In this document: positions 1 through 5,963 of the stretch, one piece after another
Numbering within the stretch: position 1 is the first letter of the stretch
How the letters are laid out: every line of letters starts with the position of its first letter
Source: an uncultured Chlamydiae bacterium
GTDB taxonomy: Bacteria > Chlamydiota > Chlamydiia > Chlamydiales > Rhabdochlamydiaceae
Assembly: GCA_945957075.1 (NCBI GenBank)
Contig: CAMFJP010000068.1
Coordinates: forward strand, 1 to 7,410
Length of the DNA stretch: 7,410 nt
Direction of reading: 5' to 3'
Program-made: the position numbers and the translations under genes
Notes under the pieces: model-generated
What the model was told of the DNA's origin: nothing
The model's database searches: none
What the model saw: only the letters and a program-made list of their open reading frames with translations

Positions 1-18
1 GGGCTAGACGATGGGGCC
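1..18 (-). tRNA. 5' end of a probable tRNA-Glu, cut by the left edge
   Basis: Read on the minus strand from 18 to 1, the sequence is GGCCCCATCGTCTAGCCC. This matches the 5' end of a bacterial tRNA-Glu: a seven-base acceptor strand (GGCCCCA), T8, the D-stem strand starting at G10 (G10-T-C-T13), then A14 and G15. The TCGTCTAG core is typical of tRNA-Glu. Only about 18 of roughly 73 to 75 bases are present, and the anticodon lies outside the window, so the identity is inferred from the 5' signature alone. It lies 59 bases after the frr stop and in the same direction, so it could be read from the same transcript. It could also be chance similarity, because no base-pairing partner is visible. Confidence 0.5.
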
Positions 19-30
19 ATTTTAAATGGC
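16..30. repeat. perfect 15-base palindrome after frr
   Basis: The sequence GCCATTT-T-AAATGGC is a perfect inverted repeat of seven pairs around one central base. As RNA it would fold as a five-pair stem with a five-base loop. It overlaps the first three bases of the putative tRNA-Glu, so it may be partly fortuitous or may affect tRNA 5' end formation. It has no run of T after it on the minus strand and is not a convincing intrinsic terminator for the frr operon. The rest of the 19-77 gap holds only a short hairpin at 63-76 (TTTCT-CGCA-AGAAA), directly after the frr stop codon. Confidence 0.45.
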
Positions 31-77
31 AAACGCTGCACCGATTTTAACAGGCAGCACGGTTTCTCGCAAGAAAT

Positions 78-629
78 TTAAACTGTCAGAATCTCCTTTT
101 CTTTTGCAGCAAATAAAGCATCTATCTCTTTGATCATTTGATCTGTATGTGTTTGAATCAACGTCTCTTGTTTTTTCATCACATCTTCTGTAATGTCGCC
201 ATCTGCTTTTTGTTTACGGACAAGCTCATTATACTTGCGGCGGACTTCTCGAACAGCGATCTTGGCTTCCTCAGCCATTTTTTTTCCTTGCTGCACTGTC
301 TTTTTACGTCGATCTTCATCCATAGGAGGAATAGAAACACGAATCGCATTACCTTCAACTATTGGCATTACACCAAGATTTGCACGCTCTATACCCTTTG
401 CAATCGCAGCAACTGTTTGAGGATCAAATGGAGAAACAAGCAACTGCCGTGATTCCGGCGCTGTAACATGCGCTAAATTCTTAATAGGCATAGGTGAGCC
501 GTACACTTCTACAACAACAACATCAAGAAGAGCTGGTTGGGCTCTACTAGAGCGCAACCCCTTAAGCTCTGTTTTAAAGTGCTCGACTGCAGCTCCCATT
601 TTAGACTTAGATTCGTCTGCTAAACTCAT
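78..629 (-). CDS. frr: Ribosome recycling factor
   Basis: This 183-residue cytoplasmic protein splits post-termination 70S ribosomes together with EF-G. Its length is normal for RRF. Recognisable segments are the helix-1 motif region LRSSRAQPALLD (25-36), the beta-domain start VEVYGSPMPIKNLA (40-53), PFDPQTVAAIAKGIERANLG (67-86), IRVSIPPMDEDRRKK (96-110) and the helix AVREVRRKYNE (125-135). These together give the three-helix stalk plus the small inserted beta domain. One oddity is that the usual RTGRA segment is RSSRA (26-30). The ATG start follows a GGAG Shine-Dalgarno eight bases upstream. pyrH ends three bases before it with two tandem TAA codons, so the two genes are translated from one message. 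The stop is TAA. It is the last protein gene of the rpsB-tsf-pyrH-frr cluster seen here. Confidence 0.97.
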   Translation of the reverse strand: MSLADESKSKMGAAVEHFKTELKGLRSSRAQPALLDVVVVEVYGSPMPIKNLAHVTAPESRQLLVSPFDPQTVAAIAKGIERANLGVMPIVEGNAIRVSIPPMDEDRRKKTVQQGKKMAEEAKIAVREVRRKYNELVRKQKADGDITEDVMKKQETLIQTHTDQMIKEIDALFAAKEKEILTV

Positions 630-632
630 TTA

Positions 633-1358
633 TTATTCTCCTGTCACCAAAGAGCCACCTGCATTGTCTACAGCAGAACGCAGAAGAGCCCCCGTCTCAA
701 ATAAATTAAAAACACGAATAGGGATGCGATTATCACGACATAACGCAATCGCCGCGGCATCCATTACTTTTAAGTTTTTAGCGAATACTTCAGAGTAGGT
801 CAAGACATCATAATGCATCGCATCTTTATCTTTTCGTGGATCTGCGCTATATATACCACCTACTTTTGTTCCCTTAAGAAGAATTTCTGCACGCATTTCA
901 CACGCTCTAAGAGCTGCAGCAGTATCTGTTGTAAAATAGGGGTTGCCAGTACCTCCAACGAAAATAAGCACTTCCCCAGAATCTAAAGTCGCCAAAGCCT
1001 GAGGCCAATGATAAGGCTCGATAACAGCACAATGAAGAGCCGTCATCACACGACTTGGACACCCTATACGCGCCAAAGACTGCTGTAAAACAAGTCCGTT
1101 AATCGCGGTACCAAGCATTCCAATATGATCTGCCGGGGTTTTTGCAAAACCAAACTCCTCAGCTTGACTGCCTCGAAAAATATTTCCTCCGCCAACGACT
1201 ACAGCAACCTGAACGCCACAAGATCTTACCTCTTCAATACTACGCGCAATTTGCTCACATGCAGAAGCTAGAATAGAAGAAGAGGGCTCCTCAGAACCCT
1301 GAAGAGCCTCTCCTGAAACCTTAAGAAGAACTCGCTTATAAAATGGCTTAGGAGCCAT
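633..1358 (-). CDS. pyrH: Uridylate kinase (UMP kinase)
   Basis: The 241-residue enzyme phosphorylates UMP to UDP with ATP, feeding UTP and CTP synthesis; it belongs to the amino-acid-kinase fold, not the adenylate-kinase fold. Diagnostic segments are LLKVSGEAL (11-19), the nucleotide-binding VGGGNIFRG (55-63), ADHIGMLGTAIN (76-87), VGGTGNPYFTTDTAA (134-148, UMP site), KVGGIYSADPRKD (165-177) and MDAAAIALCRDN (199-210). Length is normal for a bacterial hexameric UMP kinase. Its ATG lies inside the end of tsf (11-base overlap), so translation is probably coupled. The bases before the start are strikingly G-rich (GGAGGGTAGGGGGGC) and serve as both tsf codons and ribosome-binding site. Synteny with rpsB, tsf and frr is conserved widely in bacteria. 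Confidence 0.97.
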   Translation of the reverse strand: MAPKPFYKRVLLKVSGEALQGSEEPSSSILASACEQIARSIEEVRSCGVQVAVVVGGGNIFRGSQAEEFGFAKTPADHIGMLGTAINGLVLQQSLARIGCPSRVMTALHCAVIEPYHWPQALATLDSGEVLIFVGGTGNPYFTTDTAAALRACEMRAEILLKGTKVGGIYSADPRKDKDAMHYDVLTYSEVFAKNLKVMDAAAIALCRDNRIPIRVFNLFETGALLRSAVDNAGGSLVTGE

Positions 1359-2208
1359 GCCCCCCTACCCTCCAACGAATAAAGCGACGTACGGAGATTG
1401 TTTTTCCTATGCGGCGCCCCTCTTGGAGTATAAGATCTGCAACAGATATATTGCCATCTTTTACATACTTTTGGCCAAGAAGGCAGACTTGATCGTAAAA
1501 AGCTTTGACCTTTCCTTCAATGATCTTATCCGCAATTTGAGCAGGCTTTCCTTGCACTTGACTTTTAGCGATTTCTTTCTCTCTCTCGATAACGTCTGCT
1601 GGAATGTTTTCAGGACCAATATACTCAGGAGATTCCGCCGCAATATGCATTGCAATATCTCGAGCAAAAATTTCTTGGTCAGCGCTTCCTACTAATTCAA
1701 CCAGGACAACAATCTTACCGCCCATATGAGAATAAATCCCTATAGAAAGATCAGATTCCTTTGAAACAACAGCGATACGTTTAATTTGAATGTTTTCGCC
1801 AATACTCTGAATCACAAGAGCGCGCTTTTGATCGACTGTAAGAGAGGGGTCTTTGCTATACGTTTGAGCAAGAAAGGCCTCCAAGGAAGCTGGGCGTGTA
1901 TCTGCAACTTCTTGCGCAAGATCTTGAACAAAAGCACGAAACTTATCGTTTTGTGCTACAAAATCTGTCTCCGCGTTTACTTCGATAAGAGAAGCTGCCT
2001 TAGCGCTCTGTGCAAAACCAATGAGCCCCTCGTTAGTCTCTCTGCCCTCTTTTTTGACAGCAGAGGCCATACCAGCCTTGCGCAAATTATCAATCGCTTG
2101 TTGCATATCGCCTTGTGCCTGCTCAAGAGCCTCTTTGCATTTACCCATAGCGACGCCAGTCAATTCGCGAAGCTCTTTGATCATATCAGCTGTAATTTTA
2201 CCGCTCAT
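1348..2208 (-). CDS. tsf: Translation elongation factor Ts
   Basis: EF-Ts is the guanine-nucleotide exchange factor that reloads EF-Tu with GTP. The 286-residue product begins with a UBA-like N-terminal module containing LRELTGVAMGKCKEALE (13-29), followed by the EF-Tu-contacting motif TDFVAQND (81-88) that inserts at the EF-Tu Mg-GDP site. The core has GENIQIKRI (137-145) and the dimerisation/coiled-coil region around 195-240. The C-terminal segment VRRFIRWRVGGHGS (273-286) is the usual terminal module, with a short basic/glycine tail because its last codons overlap the pyrH start. The ATG overlaps the rpsB stop as ATGA and follows a GAGAGGA Shine-Dalgarno at good spacing, so re-initiation after S2 synthesis is likely. 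No abnormality is visible in the domain order or length. Confidence 0.97.
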   Translation of the reverse strand: MSGKITADMIKELRELTGVAMGKCKEALEQAQGDMQQAIDNLRKAGMASAVKKEGRETNEGLIGFAQSAKAASLIEVNAETDFVAQNDKFRAFVQDLAQEVADTRPASLEAFLAQTYSKDPSLTVDQKRALVIQSIGENIQIKRIAVVSKESDLSIGIYSHMGGKIVVLVELVGSADQEIFARDIAMHIAAESPEYIGPENIPADVIEREKEIAKSQVQGKPAQIADKIIEGKVKAFYDQVCLLGQKYVKDGNISVADLILQEGRRIGKTISVRRFIRWRVGGHGS

Positions 2209-2966
2209 GATTCCTCTCTTGTAGCTTCTTCTTTGTCTGTTTCACCCATTTTCGCCTGTGCTGGATACATTTCAGCTTTCTTATCCATAATAGCTGAAAC
2301 AAGCTCTTGAAGAACCAATTTAATACTTTTAAGAGCATCATCGTTACATGCAATCACATGATCAATACGATCGGGATCACAGTTTGTATCAACAAGCCCA
2401 AGAACCGGAATGCCCAACTTATGGGCCTCTGCAACTGCTGTATGCTCACGGCTAGAATCCACAACAATTACAAGACCTGGAGGCTTGCGCATACCTCGAA
2501 TACCTGACAAATTACGCTGCAACTTTTCTATATCTTTATTTAGGGAAGAAAATTCCTTTTTAGTAAGTCCCTCTCCGCCCATAGCAACTTTTTTCTCTGC
2601 TCTTTCCAGAGTTCTCACAGAGTTGCGAATTGTGGGTAAGTTAGTAAGCATACCACCGAGCCAACGCTCGCACACATAAAACTCGCCACACGCTTCTGCA
2701 CATTCGCGAATAACATCTTTGGCTTGTTTTTTAGTGCCAACAAATAGAATCGGCTTACGTCTTGCAACAACACCTTTTACTACCTGTCTTGCATCGCGAA
2801 TTTGCTGCAGGGTTTTCGCTAAATCGATAATGTAAATACCGTTGCGTTCCTCTAAAATATAAGAACGCATTTTAGGATTCCAGCGGCGCGTTTGGTGACC
2901 AAAATGCGCACCACTTTCTAGTAATTCTTTAATTGTGACTTCAACTTCTCTGTCTTTAGTAGCCAA
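2205..2966 (-). CDS. rpsB: 30S ribosomal protein S2
   Basis: S2 is a 30S subunit protein needed, with S1, for initiation. The 253-residue sequence has the standard signatures GAHFGHQTRRWNPKM (19-33), FVGTKKQA (75-82), ERWLGGMLTN (100-109) and LVDTNCDPD (191-199), the last being the conserved S2 stretch near the rRNA-binding region. The acidic C-terminal tail (about 238-253) is lineage-variable. The start codon is TTG: no ATG or GTG in frame lies between it and residue 19, and there is an AGGGA Shine-Dalgarno about six bases upstream. An 8-pair hairpin sits upstream in the leader, and tRNA-Gly precedes it by 81 bases. It heads the rpsB-tsf-pyrH-frr operon and overlaps tsf by four bases. Confidence 0.97.
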   Translation of the reverse strand: MATKDREVEVTIKELLESGAHFGHQTRRWNPKMRSYILEERNGIYIIDLAKTLQQIRDARQVVKGVVARRKPILFVGTKKQAKDVIRECAEACGEFYVCERWLGGMLTNLPTIRNSVRTLERAEKKVAMGGEGLTKKEFSSLNKDIEKLQRNLSGIRGMRKPPGLVIVVDSSREHTAVAEAHKLGIPVLGLVDTNCDPDRIDHVIACNDDALKSIKLVLQELVSAIMDKKAEMYPAQAKMGETDKEEATREES

Positions 2967-2993
2967 GCCTTGTCCCTTTATTTTGACGACGGC

Positions 2994-3017
2994 ATCCCCT
3001 CTTATAGGTGAGGAGAT
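2994..3017 (-). promoter_or_regulatory. hairpin in the rpsB leader, 27 bases before the start codon
   Basis: On the minus strand ATCTCCTC pairs with GAGGGGAT across an eight-base loop (ACCTATAA), giving eight consecutive pairs including one G-U. It lies between tRNA-Gly and the rpsB TTG start. It has no T-run and so is not a terminator. In several bacterial groups S2 represses its own mRNA through a structured leader, so a similar control is possible here, but I do not recognise this as a described chlamydial motif. The 5' arm of the stem (TCTCCTC) is also complementary to a GGAG-like Shine-Dalgarno, though the real one is further downstream. The structure is seen; the function is inferred. 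Confidence 0.45.
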
Positions 3018-3047
3018 TTCAGTCTTGGTTAAGCATTTATTAGAACT

Positions 3048-3118
3048 AGCGCCTGGTCAGAATCGAACTGACACAAGTAGCTTGGAAGGCTACTGTTCTA
3101 CCATTGAACTACAGGCGC
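3048..3118 (-). tRNA. tRNA-Gly (anticodon UCC)
   Basis: A perfect cloverleaf is read from 3118 to 3048 on the minus strand. The acceptor stem is GCGCCTG/CAGGCGC (seven pairs), the D stem GTTC/GAAC, and the anticodon stem GTAGC/GCTAC with loop CTTCCAA. That gives anticodon TCC, reading GGA and, by wobble, GGG glycine codons. The variable loop is TTGT and the T stem GTCAG/CTGAC has loop TTCGATT. The discriminator is U73, usual for bacterial tRNA-Gly. CCA is not encoded (the next bases are AGT), so it must be added after transcription. It lies 66 bases after topA and 81 bases before rpsB, all in the same direction, so it may be processed out of a longer transcript. Confidence 0.97.
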
Positions 3119-3138
3119 ACGGCACCATTCTCTCTGAA

Positions 3139-3162
3139 GTGGCGATTTTTTGCCACAAAAAA
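3139..3162. repeat. two mutually exclusive hairpins between topA and tRNA-Gly
   Basis: On the plus strand the segment reads GTGGC, GA, TTTTTT, GCCAC, AAAAAA. GTGGC can pair with GCCAC (five pairs, eight-base loop), or TTTTTTG can pair with CAAAAAA (seven pairs, three-base loop). The two stems share bases and cannot form together. In the direction of transcription (minus strand) the order is T-run, GTGGC, A-run, GCCAC, then TTCAGAG. The T-run lies before the GC stem, not after it, so this is not a standard intrinsic terminator for topA. It may help separate topA from the tRNA transcript or guide tRNA 5' processing, but that is only a guess. Confidence 0.35.
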
Positions 3163-3184
3163 TTACAAACCGAACTACAAGCTT

Positions 3185-5755
3185 TCAGTTCTTTTCTTTT
3201 TTTTCTTTGAGAATGTGGCCACTCAGGATTTTCGGCAACTGAAGCATATCGATGGGCTGGCTTGAACCAAAAAGGGCAGACAACTTGGCATCGGGAACGA
3301 TCCGACGCCCAGATTTCGGATCTGTGCACCCATGAGTTTTAATGTAGTCCCACACCTTTTTCATAACCTCAGGCCGAGAGAGTTGCTTTGCACCAACCAC
3401 TGCTTGAAGCTCCTTAGAGAGAGAGTGCGCCTTTTGCACAGGGGCCGCCTTCTTAGGTTTTTTTTCCCCTTTCGCGGACGCAGAGCCTTTTTTCCCCCCA
3501 CCCTGTTTACTCTTTGTTTTCTTTATATAGGGCGTTTTGGGATGATCAATATATTTTTCCAACAAATGATCAAGATCATTTGCGATCACATCGCAATCAG
3601 GATAATTTGAACAAGAATAGAAAATCTTTCCGAATCGAGATCGCCTCTGCACCATTTTCCCATCACAACCAAGAGCTGGACATGTGGGCATATCCTCTGC
3701 CACCATTTCCCCCTTTTTGGGAATATTTACAATACCTCGACATTTGGGATAGCTACTGCACCCCAAAAAGGCCCCGTATTTCCCATGACGCACGATCATA
3801 TTACTTCCGCAATGAGGACAAGGCTGATCCCAATTAAATGAGGGATCATAATCATCTTTGTTAAAATTCAAAGACTCCAAAGGTGCTGTAAAGGAACATT
3901 CGGGGTAATTAGAACAACCATAAAAATATTTTTTCTTAGACCAAATTTTTTGCAATTTATGTCCACAACTGGGGCAATCTATCTCTGTTAAAACCTTGGG
4001 AACAAAGGCCTCTTTTTCCGCGGTTTCGACAGTAGGAATAAAATCGTGCCAAAAACTTCGAATGAGCTCTTTCCAATTCTTTTGATTTTCAGCCACAAGC
4101 TCCAAGCTATCTTCCATTGTAGCTGTAAACCCAATGTCCATAATTTGCTTAAAGTTATCCTCTAACATCTTAGCAATGACGCGCCCAAGCTCTGTAGGTT
4201 TTAAAGTCCCCTTTTCTTTAACGGTATAATCGCGACTTTGAATTTTATTCATAATTGCAGCATAGGTAGAGGGCCTACCAATACCCGACTTTTCAAGTTC
4301 TTTAACCAAAGAGGCCTCTGTAAACCGAGGAGGAGGCTTTGTAAACGACTGCTCTGGCTTAAGATCTTCAAGATCAAGACGTTGCCCCTCTTTTAACGGA
4401 GGCAATTTTCTTGTTTCTTCTTTTTCTCCGTCGCTATCTTGCTTTTCTTCATAGGCCGCAAGAAATCCCATAAACTTGACAATAGAGCCAGAGGTGCGCA
4501 GCGTCACATCAACATTCGTTGCAATATCACAGCTAATTGTATCGTAAATAGCTGGATTCATTTGCGAAGCAATATACCTACGCCAAATCAGGGTATATAA
4601 TTTATATTGATCTGCCGTAAGAAACTTTTGCACTTTCTCCGGAGGATGGTAAATATTTGTAGGCCTTATAGCCTCGTGCGCGTCCTGAGCACTTTTTTTA
4701 GAGGTAAACTGCCGGGCCGTCTCTGGAACATATTCTTTCCCATACTCCTTTACGATCCAAGAGCGCGCAGCCTGCAGCGCCTCTGGCGACAGACGGACAG
4801 AATCTGTACGCATATAGGTAATAAGACCCTCTGTCCCCTCGCTACCCATATCAACACCCTCGTATAACCCCTGCGCAATATTCATGGTTCTATGAGCAGA
4901 GAAACCAAAATGACGACTTGCCTCTTGCTGAAGCGTTGAGGTAATAAACGGAGGAACAGGATTGCGTTTTTTCTCTTTGCGCTCAACGGATACCACTGTA
5001 TAAGTAGCTCCACGCAATTTGTCTACAATTTCACGTGCACGTTTTTTATCAGAAATCGTGGCAACATCTTTACCCTCTTCACGGACCTTTTCTACTTTTT
5101 TTCCATTAATCGCATGGACATGTGCTTCAAAAGAGGGAGGAGTCCCTGGAATCTGAAGCTGCGCATAAATATTCCAATACTCAACCGGAATAAACGCCTC
5201 TATCTCTTTTTCTCTATCTACAACAAGCTTTAAGGCAACAGATTGAACTCTTCCAGCAGACAGACCCCCATCCCTTGCCCCCTGCACACGCCGGGTTAAA
5301 ATAGGAGAAATCTTATAACCCACAATCCGATCTAAAAGCCTTCTCGCCTGCTGAGCATCAACTAAAGCCTGATCAATATCTCTTGGATGCGCTAGAGCAT
5401 CAAGCACAGCCTCTTTTGTAATAGAATTAAAGGTCGCCCTTTGAATGTTTTTTCCAGGGGGCAATATCGCCGCAATGTGCCAGGCAATCGCCTCTCCTTC
5501 CCTATCTGGGTCAGGGGATAAATAGACTGTTTCCACCTGTTTCGCGGCTTTCTGGAGTTTCTGAATGACCTCTTTTTTATCTGGAAGTATGGCATATTCT
5601 GGCTCAAAATCATGCTCCACATCAATACCAAAGCCTTTTTGAGGCAGATCGCGAATATGACCCACAGAAGATTCGAATAAATACTCTGATCCTAAAAACT
5701 TCCTAAGTGTCTTAATCTTTGCTGGGGATTCAACAATAATCAGTGCCTTTTTCAT
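3185..5755 (-). CDS. topA: DNA topoisomerase I with C-terminal SWIB domain
   Basis: This type IA topoisomerase relaxes negative supercoils behind RNA polymerase. Numbering from the GTG at 5758 (857 residues), the Toprim domain starts KALIIVESPAKIKTL with catalytic Glu10, and Asp83/Asp85/Glu87 lie in SPDPDREGEA. The strand-passage core follows, with active-site Tyr315 in GLITYMRTDS. Then come three C4 zinc ribbons (Cys595/598/615/621, 647/650/667/673, 693/698/716/722), a lysine-rich linker (about 740-773) and a SWIB/MDM2 domain (about 778-850). The SWIB tail is known from chlamydial TopA and absent from most bacterial TopA proteins. I prefer the ATG at 5755 over the adjacent GTG at 5758, because GGAGG abuts the GTG and is still close (three bases) to the ATG. 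The gene ends with TGA 66 bases before tRNA-Gly. Confidence 0.97.
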   Translation of the reverse strand: MKKALIIVESPAKIKTLRKFLGSEYLFESSVGHIRDLPQKGFGIDVEHDFEPEYAILPDKKEVIQKLQKAAKQVETVYLSPDPDREGEAIAWHIAAILPPGKNIQRATFNSITKEAVLDALAHPRDIDQALVDAQQARRLLDRIVGYKISPILTRRVQGARDGGLSAGRVQSVALKLVVDREKEIEAFIPVEYWNIYAQLQIPGTPPSFEAHVHAINGKKVEKVREEGKDVATISDKKRAREIVDKLRGATYTVVSVERKEKKRNPVPPFITSTLQQEASRHFGFSAHRTMNIAQGLYEGVDMGSEGTEGLITYMRTDSVRLSPEALQAARSWIVKEYGKEYVPETARQFTSKKSAQDAHEAIRPTNIYHPPEKVQKFLTADQYKLYTLIWRRYIASQMNPAIYDTISCDIATNVDVTLRTSGSIVKFMGFLAAYEEKQDSDGEKEETRKLPPLKEGQRLDLEDLKPEQSFTKPPPRFTEASLVKELEKSGIGRPSTYAAIMNKIQSRDYTVKEKGTLKPTELGRVIAKMLEDNFKQIMDIGFTATMEDSLELVAENQKNWKELIRSFWHDFIPTVETAEKEAFVPKVLTEIDCPSCGHKLQKIWSKKKYFYGCSNYPECSFTAPLESLNFNKDDYDPSFNWDQPCPHCGSNMIVRHGKYGAFLGCSSYPKCRGIVNIPKKGEMVAEDMPTCPALGCDGKMVQRRSRFGKIFYSCSNYPDCDVIANDLDHLLEKYIDHPKTPYIKKTKSKQGGGKKGSASAKGEKKPKKAAPVQKAHSLSKELQAVVGAKQLSRPEVMKKVWDYIKTHGCTDPKSGRRIVPDAKLSALFGSSQPIDMLQLPKILSGHILKEKKEKN

Positions 5756-5784
5756 CACCCTCCAGGTGGCTCTTTATCCATATC

Positions 5785-5860
5785 AACTTCCATTTTGGAA
5801 TTTGTAGGGCCGCAGACTTTCACGCAAGCCTAGGGCCTTATAAATTCCAAAACGGAGGTT
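5785..5860. repeat. long imperfect inverted repeat between divergent genes
   Basis: Arms 5785-5811 and 5834-5860 form a 27-position stem, of which 23 positions are Watson-Crick pairs. The central 22 bases continue on the same symmetry axis with 5814-5815/5830-5831 and 5817-5819/5826-5828, leaving a six-base loop. The four non-canonical stem positions are three G-U pairs and one A-C if read as plus-strand RNA, but three A-C and one G-U if read as minus-strand RNA. The element lies 30 bases upstream of the topA start and about 100 bases upstream of the glycosyltransferase start. It has no T-tract on either strand, so it is not a normal terminator. It could be a small RNA, a topA leader structure, a MITE-like or intergenic repeat, or a site for a DNA-binding protein; the sequence does not decide. 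Confidence 0.8.
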
Positions 5861-5870
5861 TTCAGGTGCA

Positions 5871-5889
5871 TTGTGCATAGATAGCACAA
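5871..5889. promoter_or_regulatory. small inverted repeat, possible operator
   Basis: TTGTGC (5871-5876) and GCACAA (5884-5889) form a perfect six-pair inverted repeat around a seven-base spacer. The spacing and symmetry are those of a dimeric repressor site, and it lies about 20 bases before a plausible -35 element for the glycosyltransferase gene. A direct repeat of GTGCAT (5867-5872 and 5873-5878) overlaps its left half. The position suits control of either divergent gene. A six-pair inverted repeat can arise by chance in AT-rich spacer DNA, so the regulatory reading is weak. Confidence 0.25.
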
Positions 5890-5907
5890 AAAATTCATTA
5901 AAATTCC

Positions 5908-5936
5908 TTGATTAAAAGCAATCTATAGAGTAAATT
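5908..5936 (+). promoter_or_regulatory. possible sigma70-type promoter for the glycosyltransferase gene
   Basis: TTGATT (5908-5913) and TAAATT (5931-5936) resemble -35 and -10 hexamers and are separated by exactly 17 bases. Transcription would begin near 5943, leaving a leader of about 20 bases before the ATG at 5964. No clear Shine-Dalgarno precedes that ATG, which fits a short, weakly initiated leader. Each hexamer matches its consensus at about four of six positions, and chlamydial promoters are known to be divergent from consensus, so this is a candidate only. No comparably good candidate was chosen for topA on the other strand. Confidence 0.3.
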
Positions 5937-5963
5937 TTTCCTAACAATCCCTGTTAAACATGA

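Noticed and set aside
138..452. Plus-strand open frames across frr, tsf, rpsB and topA
   Set aside because: They are antisense shadows of well-conserved genes, with no recognisable family and low-complexity, Cys/Phe/Leu-rich translations.
3139..3162. Intrinsic terminator after topA
   Set aside because: In the direction of topA transcription the T-run precedes the GC stem and the stem is followed by TTCAGAG, so the required order of stem then T-tract is absent.
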